Origin: Planctomycetota bacterium
GTDB lineage: Bacteria; Planctomycetota; Phycisphaerae; Sedimentisphaerales; SM23-30
Length of the DNA: 17,219 nucleotides
Reading direction: 5' to 3'
Assembly: GCA_022705365.1 (NCBI GenBank)
Contig: JAKJEP010000024.1
Location: 1 to 17,219 of the forward strand
Under the pieces are notes generated by a model, which saw nothing but the letters and a program-made list of their open reading frames with translations, made no database searches and was not told where the DNA came from. How positions within the stretch are numbered: position 1 is the first letter of the stretch; every line of letters begins with the position of its first letter. Positions 7,178-13,764 of this stretch are shown piece after piece. Both the position numbers and the translations under genes were made by a program.

Positions 7178-9298
7178 TTACTTCGCCGGCAACTGCTGGT
7201 AACGGATCAACAGGCTGCTTTTCTCTTTCGGTAATTGAATGACCAGTTTTTCAGCCAGTTCCCGGCCGGGAATCGTCTTTTCCGTCCGCTGCCAGTTGTC
7301 ATCGACAAATTCCACCTGATAATTGCTGGCCGGATCAAGCCCTCCGAGCTTTACCGTATATTCCGGCTGAGGGCACTCCTGCCGCCGGAAGGCCAGTACC
7401 ATGCCCCGCCCGCAATCGGCCCGGTGGAACTGGAAGGCAGCCCACTGGTCCGCCGCCAGCGTGGGAGCGCTCAGCGGATAGTAGTCACCATACCAATATG
7501 GTTGGTTTGCCTTGGCCTCGGCCAAGGCCGCCTTGCCCTGATCCATGGGAAACTGTGGATCGAGACAATCGAACTGGCCGATAGTACCGGCGGTCGAGGA
7601 ACTGCGAACGTCATAGGCTACCGGTGTCCAGGTGAAGGTGGTAAACAGCGGGATATAGAGACTGAGAGCCTGAGTCTGCACATGATTCAAAATCTCATGG
7701 TCCGGCCAGCAGGCCGTATCGCTGCGACACAGAAAAACCGCTCGCTTGCAGGTTTCCAGATCAATCCGCCGTCCGCCGCTGGCGCAGTTATCGATCCAGA
7801 GTCCCGGATGCCGGGCCAGCAATTCGTCCCACATGGCATAGTGTCCTTCCACATAGCGGATTTCCGTCATCCCCTGACGGTCGGGGGTATCATTGCCGCG
7901 CCAGAAATCCAGCGGGTCCATATTGAAGTCATTGCGATAGATGTCGATGCCGAATTCGGAGATTCGCTGGGAGAGCAGATCCGTCAGCCAGCGCCGGGCG
8001 TCGGGATCGTTGAGTTTGAAAAGCCCGCCGTTGGAACCGCCGAAAACCAGTTCTGGAAATTCCCGGGCAATGCGGCTGCCTTTCCCAACGCGTTCCGGCT
8101 CGAACCAGACGACGAATTTCATGCCCTGGGCGTGGCAGGCATCACTGATGGGCTTCAGGCCCCGCGGAAACTCTGGCTTGCATTCCCAGGTACCGACCCC
8201 GCTGGGAAAGCCGTCCTTGAACCAGAGGGCATCGATCCAATGAGCGGTACCGCCCAGCTCGTGAGTGAACTTGACCGCCGCCAACTGTGCCGCTTCGGTG
8301 GCAAATTCCGGACGCTGGTTGTGGCCGATATAGCGGTCGAAACACTGGGCCGCGACCGTCGGCAGCCGCAGGGGCCGGCCGTCCTGTTTGGGTGCATAAT
8401 GAAACATCATCAGGCGGCGGAACCGCTGATGGCCCGTTGTGCGATCCCCCTTCCACGGCATCAGCAGGATGCGCGGACTGCGAATTTTCTCACCCGGATG
8501 TAATACGAGGTGTGTCAGCTCCATCCCCGCCCGCAGACGTGTGGGACCGTCTGTGGCCCGCTGCAGAGAGGCTGCCCATTGTCCCGACCAGCCGATGGCG
8601 GTAATGATACCTTGCCCGGCATATTCAAAGTTGAAAAAGGGCACCGCACCGGTATTCGACGGCCGGCCGCCGACCGGAGCCATCGAGATTTCCTGCCCGG
8701 CTTCCAGCGGTGTTTCATACGGCAGGAAGGTTTGCTCACTGCAATTGTCACCGGTGAGCCGGTACAGTATGGCCGTCTGCTGTGCTTCGTTCGTCTGTAA
8801 CATTACATCCAGGGCCTGGATATTCTCGAGGATTGGAGTATCCTGCTGCCCCTGATTTTCAAAATAGAGCAGCCACTCCACAGCCGGATAACGGTTAAAT
8901 GTTGTCACCACCGCTGTAACCGCAAGATTCGTTACCGGATCAATCCAAATGATACTCCGCTGTACCCCGTCCGCCTGTTTGGCAGTTTGTTCTGTTTGTT
9001 TCCATCCTTTGAGAAGTTGTGCACTTTCGATACCTCCATATCGAAAGGAAAACGGTACGGTGACGGCCAGGAATGATTTATCAGAATTGTCCGCTGATCC
9101 GCCGGTAAATGCCGCAACCGACCAGTCCTCTACAATTTTCACTTCATCCGAACCTGCCATAATGGCATCTTGGGGAGCATCGGCCGGCAGGCCGAATTCT
9201 TCCCCAACCTGGGCATAGCCGGCCACGGCATATGCCGCCACAATAAGAATACTCAAATAAACAGATAAAAATACGGACGGATGGTTTGAATGATCCAT
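7178..9298 (-). CDS. Secreted GH36-like alpha-galactosidase
   Basis: This 706-residue enzyme starts with a signal peptide (hydrophobic core about 9-26, probable cleavage after VAGYA, near residue 29). The GH36/melibiase region follows: WFEPERV at about 398-404, IYRNDFNMDP with probable nucleophile D457, CASGGRR at 505-511, and LCRSD with probable acid/base D527. A C-terminal beta-domain runs from about 610 and includes YGDYYPLS. By family knowledge it removes terminal alpha-galactosyl units from oligo- or polysaccharides, outside the cytoplasm. It is paralogous to the enzyme at the left edge but has no dockerin-like module. AAGGA precedes ATG 9298 by eight bases. It is the first gene of the putative GH36-DUF1570-transporter unit. 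A palindrome at 9359-9375 in its leader may control it. Confidence 0.88.
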   Translation of the reverse strand: MDHSNHPSVFLSVYLSILIVAAYAVAGYAQVGEEFGLPADAPQDAIMAGSDEVKIVEDWSVAAFTGGSADNSDKSFLAVTVPFSFRYGGIESAQLLKGWKQTEQTAKQADGVQRSIIWIDPVTNLAVTAVVTTFNRYPAVEWLLYFENQGQQDTPILENIQALDVMLQTNEAQQTAILYRLTGDNCSEQTFLPYETPLEAGQEISMAPVGGRPSNTGAVPFFNFEYAGQGIITAIGWSGQWAASLQRATDGPTRLRAGMELTHLVLHPGEKIRSPRILLMPWKGDRTTGHQRFRRLMMFHYAPKQDGRPLRLPTVAAQCFDRYIGHNQRPEFATEAAQLAAVKFTHELGGTAHWIDALWFKDGFPSGVGTWECKPEFPRGLKPISDACHAQGMKFVVWFEPERVGKGSRIAREFPELVFGGSNGGLFKLNDPDARRWLTDLLSQRISEFGIDIYRNDFNMDPLDFWRGNDTPDRQGMTEIRYVEGHYAMWDELLARHPGLWIDNCASGGRRIDLETCKRAVFLCRSDTACWPDHEILNHVQTQALSLYIPLFTTFTWTPVAYDVRSSSTAGTIGQFDCLDPQFPMDQGKAALAEAKANQPYWYGDYYPLSAPTLAADQWAAFQFHRADCGRGMVLAFRRQECPQPEYTVKLGGLDPASNYQVEFVDDNWQRTEKTIPGRELAEKLVIQLPKEKSSLLIRYQQLPAK

Positions 9299-9358
9299 TG
9301 TGCAATTCCTTTCTGTACGAATCGTAAAACCTTCAAAATATACCCGAGTTTACATCTT

Positions 9359-9375
9359 AACCGACATTATCGGTT
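9359..9375. promoter_or_regulatory. Palindrome upstream of the GH36 operon, possible operator
   Basis: AACCGA (9359-9364) and TCGGTT (9370-9375) form a perfect 6-bp inverted repeat around CATTA. It lies 61 bases before the GH36 start, in the 140-base AT-rich gap after the sigma-factor gene. The odd-centred, short half-sites resemble operators of dimeric repressors, but no cognate regulator is adjacent. A leader hairpin is the alternative. I could not place a convincing -35/-10 pair next to it. Confidence 0.3.
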
Positions 9376-9438
9376 CACTCACTTATAACATTGTAACGTG
9401 TATAAATCGACAGGTATATTCTTTTTTTTGGAGAGAAT

Positions 9439-11184
9439 TTAACTCTGGATTAATAAATCGAATTGCTCAGGGGAGAGGGCCTTTCGCAGTTTCTGCAGGG
9501 CCGCCAGTTCAATCTGGCGAATTCGCTCCTTGCTCAACCCGACCAGGTCTGCGATCTGGCTGAGGCTTTTGCTCTTGCGGCGGCCCAGTTCTGGTTTGTA
9601 ATCGATCAGGCCGTAGTGTTCCCGCACGATGATCCGCTCCCGCTCCTCCAGCTCTTCCTCGATCACCTCGTCCAGACTCCGCCGGGCCGATTCCAGCGCC
9701 GCCGCTTTACCCGGCTCTACCCGCAAATCCTGCGCCACCTCAATCCACGCCTCATCAGCGGTCTGTTCCACGAATTTCGCTTTTTTCGCCTGATAATGGC
9801 TGGCCAGCCGCTTGACAATCGCCCAGGTCGCATAGGTGGAAAATTTAAAGCCCCGCGAAAAATCAAACTTTTCCACCGCGTTCATCAGCACCATGTTGCC
9901 TTCGCTGATCAGGTCCAGCATCTCTTCCTCATGGCGGGTGTGTTTGCGGGCTACCGCCACCACCAGCCGCAGATTACTACGAATCAGGAGGTCCTTGATC
10001 TGACGGGCCTGCTGCAAAAACGACTGTAACTGCCGCAGCAGCAAGGCCTGCGGATATTGCGGATCTATTTTCCCCTGTAGCCGGGCCGCACAATACTTCA
10101 AATAATTGTACTTCCGGAACAAAAACATCTCCTGTCGATGATTTAACAGGCTGGTATTTTGAATATCCGATACATACGCATCCAAATCCTGTGCGGATTT
10201 GAACCTGGCGGCAGCCGGGCGGCTTACATGGATGGTCTCGAGCGTTTCAAATAAATCGGCCGGCGGCTCTACAATTTGCTGTCTTAAAGAAGCATCATCG
10301 AATTCCGGGCATGCAATATATTCGATGGGCATATTTTTCAGCCTTAATGCCCGTTCCAGATTGATGGCATAATAAATATTCGTCCGGCTCCTGCCAAACC
10401 GCTGCATGAGCTGGTCCACCGGTATTCCCTGCTCATTTAGATCGCAGATTTCCCGCCGCTCCTGTGGGTTAATACCGGTCGGGCGTTTGGTAAACAGCTC
10501 CCCTTCAGTCCTATCCCCTTTCGGAAATGGCAGGTGCATCTGTTTTTCATGCCGTTCCAGGATGGAGCGGACTGTCTCCGCGGACCGGCCGAATTTCCGG
10601 GCGGTCCGTCGGATCGCCTCTTGCCGGTGGTCAGGGCATCGGCGGCCCCAGCGAATCAGACGTTTCAGGATTGCAAGTCTTTCAGATTCAGTAAGTTGAG
10701 AGAATTTTTTTCCCCGCTCAATCCGACAGCATTCTTTTTGGAGAAAGAAATTTACACTAGTAGCCAGATAACCAAGTCTCAGGCGACCGTCGGGAAAGAC
10801 GAGAAAACGACCAATTAAGCCTTGTTTTTGCCAGCGGGCTAGGGTTTTTGGGCAGACCCTGAAGCGGCGGGCCAGCGATTCCCTGGTATAAACTTTCTGG
10901 CCGACGCTGCCGGAGGGGATTTTCATAGTCCGGCTGAGAGACTCCGCATACCAAGGCAGGTCCGATAATAGTTGGTCGTAGGAAAGCAACCGGCTGGCTT
11001 TTTCCGTTTTTGGTCGGTATCCGGTCAGGTGGTAACAAACAAATTCAAAGGGATAGGTCTTGCCCGGCTCGATCAGCCGAATCAAAGTCTCGCAGGCGTC
11101 AAGCTGCATAAACCGTTGTCGTTCCGGGGCATAACGTGCCTGGCTGAGCAAATCACTTAGTTCCTGGCATATAATTTTAGCCAT
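9439..11184 (-). CDS. Sigma-70 family RNA polymerase sigma factor with long HTH-rich N-terminus
   Basis: This 581-residue protein has its sigma core in the C-terminal third. Region 2 spans about 395-465, with RSNLRLVVAVARKH (402-415) and a 2.3/2.4-like stretch ending FSTYATWAI (448-456). Region 4 spans about 513-571, with the DNA-recognition helix around SLSQIADLVGLSKERIRQIE. No clear region 3 separates them. The first 300 residues show at least three HTH-like segments. One at 98-140 (YTRESLARRFRVCPKTLARW, then a wing-like RFLVFPDGRLRLGYL) is MerR/excisionase-like. One at about 187-212 (AIRRTARKFGRSAETVRSIL) and one at about 243-275 (GIPVDQLMQRFGRSRTNIYY) are Hin/homeodomain-like. I recall this architecture as a planctomycetal family, without characterised function. 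GAGG lies seven bases before ATG 11184. Inverted repeats upstream may be regulatory. Confidence 0.9.
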   Translation of the reverse strand: MAKIICQELSDLLSQARYAPERQRFMQLDACETLIRLIEPGKTYPFEFVCYHLTGYRPKTEKASRLLSYDQLLSDLPWYAESLSRTMKIPSGSVGQKVYTRESLARRFRVCPKTLARWQKQGLIGRFLVFPDGRLRLGYLATSVNFFLQKECCRIERGKKFSQLTESERLAILKRLIRWGRRCPDHRQEAIRRTARKFGRSAETVRSILERHEKQMHLPFPKGDRTEGELFTKRPTGINPQERREICDLNEQGIPVDQLMQRFGRSRTNIYYAINLERALRLKNMPIEYIACPEFDDASLRQQIVEPPADLFETLETIHVSRPAAARFKSAQDLDAYVSDIQNTSLLNHRQEMFLFRKYNYLKYCAARLQGKIDPQYPQALLLRQLQSFLQQARQIKDLLIRSNLRLVVAVARKHTRHEEEMLDLISEGNMVLMNAVEKFDFSRGFKFSTYATWAIVKRLASHYQAKKAKFVEQTADEAWIEVAQDLRVEPGKAAALESARRSLDEVIEEELEERERIIVREHYGLIDYKPELGRRKSKSLSQIADLVGLSKERIRQIELAALQKLRKALSPEQFDLLIQS

Positions 11185-11527
11185 GACCGAACCTCGAAAA
11201 CTTTAATCGCAGTAATTGCCTGCTACTACTATATTTTGCGACAAAATTGGGAAAAAATCAAGTTTATTCCAGAAATTCCCAAAGACCAGATGTCTTAGCT
11301 TAGTAAATACAATTATTTATTTTATAGGTATTTATGAAAAACAATAAAATAGATAAATATTGATTATTATTTAGTGAAAATACGATTTTATAGTGTAAAA
11401 TTATTATTTATTTGCAACATTTTGTTAATTTTTGCGTCTTTTAGAATGGTTAGTGTGAATCAAAAAATCTGGAAGGCTCAGTGGGAGAAGTGTCTGACTA
11501 ATACATTTGAGGTGATTCGAGGTTTTC
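11185..11527. other. AT-rich divergent intergenic region
   Basis: This 343-base gap separates the divergent sigma-factor and ECF-fragment genes and is strikingly AT-rich, most of all at 11300-11435. It holds ATTTTG-CGA-CAAAAT (11233-11247) and a 7-bp inverted repeat (TTGGGAA at 11247-11253, TTCCCAA at 11276-11282), both on the sigma-factor side. On the ECF side, TTGCAA/TTGTTA and TAGAAT (11442-11447) occur but not at standard spacing, so no promoter is called. I see no small gene or RNA gene in it. Confidence 0.6.
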
Positions 11528-11839
11528 ATGGATTCATTGGGCATGAATAGTGAGATTCAGGGGAAAATCGCTGATGGCCTGCGTGCCGGGGATCATAAAG
11601 CCAGATTGCTGCTCTATGAAATTTACGCCACCCATATCCGGCGGCGCGTAGCCCTGCTGACGGGTGGGGATTCCATGGAAGTGGCGGATATTGTCCAGGA
11701 AACCTTCCTGGCGGCCAACCGGATGTCGAATCGCCTGGATTTGCAGTCCGGCTCGTTATGGGACTGGCTATGGGGGATCGCCCGCCGTCAGATGCTGCGG
11801 CATAACCGAAAAAATATGGATCGCCCAGCTTTTGTATAG
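11528..11839 (+). CDS. Truncated ECF-like sigma factor (region 2 only)
   Basis: This 103-residue product matches the N-terminal half of an extracytoplasmic-function sigma factor. An LRAGDHKARLLLYEIYATHIRRR-like region 2.1 spans about 18-40. DIVQETFLAANRMSNR (54-69) and WLWGIARRQMLRHNRK (80-95) are typical region 2.2-2.4 segments. It stops at TAG 11837-11839, right after region 2. No region 4 could be found in any frame before the next gene. It is therefore either a decayed gene, a product of a nonsense mutation followed by loss of the 3' half, or a deliberately short region-2-only protein that could bind core polymerase without recognising -35 DNA. GAGG lies five bases before ATG 11528, so it looks translatable. 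It is divergent from the large sigma-factor gene and sits in an AT-rich island. Confidence 0.6.
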   Translation: MDSLGMNSEIQGKIADGLRAGDHKARLLLYEIYATHIRRRVALLTGGDSMEVADIVQETFLAANRMSNRLDLQSGSLWDWLWGIARRQMLRHNRKNMDRPAFV

Positions 11840-11898
11840 TCAAAATTATATTTCCATGCAAAATCTGGCTATTTCGCATTTCCAGGCGTGTATATACT

Positions 11899-11938
11899 TC
11901 CTTGTTAATTGCAAACTATGCTTTCCAAATAACAAGGA
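11899..11938. repeat. 9-bp inverted repeat downstream of the ECF fragment
   Basis: TCCTTGTTA (11899-11907) and TAACAAGGA (11930-11938) are perfect inverted repeats separated by 22 bases, about 60 bases after the ECF-fragment stop. No T-run follows on either strand, so a simple terminator is not supported. It could be a remnant of a mobile-element end or a weak mRNA 3' stem-loop. Confidence 0.35.
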
Positions 11939-12106
11939 TAATGCAATATTCGCCACCAATCCCGGAACATACAAAAACAGATGAATTTACACATAAATTA
12001 TTAGTAAATATAGTTTTGTGACAAAAAACCATCATCTGATTTCCCACCTCCCCCCTTTTTTGCTATCCGGTTGGGTAAAAATGAGCTTTTTCAAGATCCA
12101 TAAAAC

Positions 12107-13153
12107 TCAGCGCAAATGCTTATGGAACCAATCCCGGGTCCGATTCCACATCTGCTCGGAAAGGACATGGCCGGTCTTTTCCTCGATGAAATAGCTGAAG
12201 TTATCCTCGGCGTTGTGGTTTTTATAGGCTTCTGCGATCAATTTAACCCCCTCCCTGACTTCCTGTATGGGACTTCCCTCATCGTCTGCGCCAAAGTTCA
12301 GCAGTAACGGCCGGGGGGCAATCAGGCTGACGATGTCGGGGGTGTCGCCATGCTGGAACAGACCGGGGATGAAATTGGGAAAACAGTGGATGAGATGATT
12401 TCGATGAATCGCGGCATAGGTGGGCATACAACAGTTTCCCACCAGGCATTTCAGCCGCGGCTCCCACGGCCCCACCAGCCAGGTATGCGTGGAGCCCATC
12501 GAATGGCCGTAACAGCCGATCTTATCCTTTTGCACCTCCCCGCGGCTGCACAGGTAGTCAATGGCCCGGCGCATATCCAGGATATTCTTCCAGGCCAGAC
12601 ATTTCCCGGCGACCCGCTCGAAGGCATCTCCTTTTAGCTGGGAGCTTTGCCGCTCCTCGAAGCACAGGGCATCCGGACAGAGAACGACATACCCCAGCCG
12701 GGCCAGGGCCGCGCCGGTGTGGTGCATGGGATTGCCCAGCAGACCGGCCGGCTCACTCTTGCCGAGGTGATATTCCCCGTTGTGCTGGTGCCAGACGGCG
12801 ATGGCCGGGGCCGGATGGCTGGCATCGATGCCGTCGGGGACCAGCAGCAGGGCCGGTACCCGCTCTCCCGGCTCCACCTCATAAGTAACCGATTCGATGC
12901 GATACCCTTCCTTCTGCATGGTTTGCCGGAGCTGAGGCCGCAGGTCGCCGGATTCGGGCCAGGGACCACCCAGACACTCCCCCAGCCTTTTCCGAAAATC
13001 ATCCGCTACCATATACTTGCCCTCTACCAGCGCAGCCGCCAGAGATGTATGCGAACCCATCATCACCGCCGCTCCTATCGTGGATTGCTTTAAAAACGTT
13101 CTCCGCCGGATATCGATATCACCGGATCCATTATATTCATCTTTACCCTTCAT
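12107..13153 (-). CDS. Tat-exported alpha/beta hydrolase (Abhydrolase_7/dienelactone-hydrolase-like)
   Basis: This 348-residue protein has a twin-arginine signal: RRRTFLKQS at 16-24, then a hydrophobic stretch (about 25-42), so it is exported folded. The fold is alpha/beta hydrolase: VPALLLVPDG (99-108), VWHQHNGEYHLGKSEPAGLL (about 120-139), and a nucleophile elbow GHSMG with S218. Acid D290 or D291 lies in FGADDEGSP and the histidine H329 in EKTGHVLS, completing a Ser-Asp-His triad. By family this is a carboxyl-ester or acetyl-ester hydrolase; removal of acyl groups from plant or algal glycans would fit the neighbouring GH36 enzymes, but the substrate is inferred. AGAGGA lies roughly nine bases before ATG 13153. 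It is on the same strand as the lipoprotein gene upstream, 96 bases apart, with small palindromes between. Confidence 0.85.
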   Translation of the reverse strand: MKGKDEYNGSGDIDIRRRTFLKQSTIGAAVMMGSHTSLAAALVEGKYMVADDFRKRLGECLGGPWPESGDLRPQLRQTMQKEGYRIESVTYEVEPGERVPALLLVPDGIDASHPAPAIAVWHQHNGEYHLGKSEPAGLLGNPMHHTGAALARLGYVVLCPDALCFEERQSSQLKGDAFERVAGKCLAWKNILDMRRAIDYLCSRGEVQKDKIGCYGHSMGSTHTWLVGPWEPRLKCLVGNCCMPTYAAIHRNHLIHCFPNFIPGLFQHGDTPDIVSLIAPRPLLLNFGADDEGSPIQEVREGVKLIAEAYKNHNAEDNFSYFIEEKTGHVLSEQMWNRTRDWFHKHLR

Positions 13154-13179
13154 AACCAGCTATCCTCTCTCCGCTGAGT

Positions 13180-13202
13180 AAGGTGTGTACCTTGTTGCAC
13201 AC
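13180..13202. promoter_or_regulatory. Overlapping short palindromes upstream of the hydrolase
   Basis: AAGGT-GTGT-ACCTT (13180-13193) overlaps GTGTG (13183-13187) paired with CACAC (13198-13202). Both lie 27-49 bases before the hydrolase start, where an operator would be expected. The arms are only 5 bp, so chance is a real possibility. Confidence 0.2.
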
Positions 13203-13249
13203 GCGGTCTTTATGCTATCTTTTTTGCCATAATTCACCTACCTGCTCAT

Positions 13250-13666
13250 TTATTTTATATAGTAAAAATATTCATGCGGTGGTCCAAAACTGGGGGCCAT
13301 TCGTGCAGGTACGATAAGTATGTCATATAATACACCTTCTTTGGGATAAAATACGGTTGGCAAAGAAGGAATTTTTTGATAAAAATTAGATGGTATTTCT
13401 CCAACCGTTACCTGGAAATTTTCCGCGGGAATTTTTTCATTTGTCTGGATTTCCCATACAAGACCTTTAGAAATTCCTTTACTATCACATTCAAATACTT
13501 CTACCGAAGACACGCAGACATCACGTTTCAGCTTGTCCTCCAGGGCAAACGTGTTTTTAGAACCTCTAACTGGAACAACACCCTTAGAGGCAAAACAGCC
13601 TGTTATGAAACATAAAACAAAAACATATGAAAAACCACATACTCCAATTAAAGATTTTGCTTTCAT
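13250..13666 (-). CDS. Small hypothetical lipoprotein
   Basis: I chose ATG 13666 because GGAGG (13677-13673) lies six bases upstream; an ATG 15 bases earlier (13681) has no such site. The 138-residue product starts with a lipoprotein signal: basic MKAK, a hydrophobic core, and a lipobox ITGC with C24 as the acylation site. The mature part has no family I recognise. It is polar, rich in Val, Pro and aromatic residues, and ends in EYFYYIK, which suggests a small beta-rich periplasmic or outer-membrane domain. It lies between mutS and the hydrolase on the same strand. Its A+T content is much higher than that of mutS next to it, which may mark a later arrival. Confidence 0.7.
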   Translation of the reverse strand: MKAKSLIGVCGFSYVFVLCFITGCFASKGVVPVRGSKNTFALEDKLKRDVCVSSVEVFECDSKGISKGLVWEIQTNEKIPAENFQVTVGEIPSNFYQKIPSLPTVFYPKEGVLYDILIVPARMAPSFGPPHEYFYYIK

Positions 13667-13764
13667 TTTATACCTCCACATAAACCACGATCACTAATAT
13701 ATTTTGAGAAATTAAAGATATCATGCATATTTTCGCGACTCATCATTGAAAGACTTATACAATT

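Noticed and set aside
7235..8503. 422-codon open frame on the plus strand
   Set aside because: It is antisense to the GH36 gene, which has a signal peptide and all active-site motifs. The plus-strand product shows no family features.
11340..11440. Possible CRISPR or tandem-repeat array
   Set aside because: The region is low-complexity A+T sequence with no regularly spaced repeat unit.
11988..12006. Possible DnaA box or origin in the AT-rich stretch
   Set aside because: TTTACACATAAA departs from TTATCCACA at several positions, no cluster of boxes is present, and dnaA/dnaN are absent.
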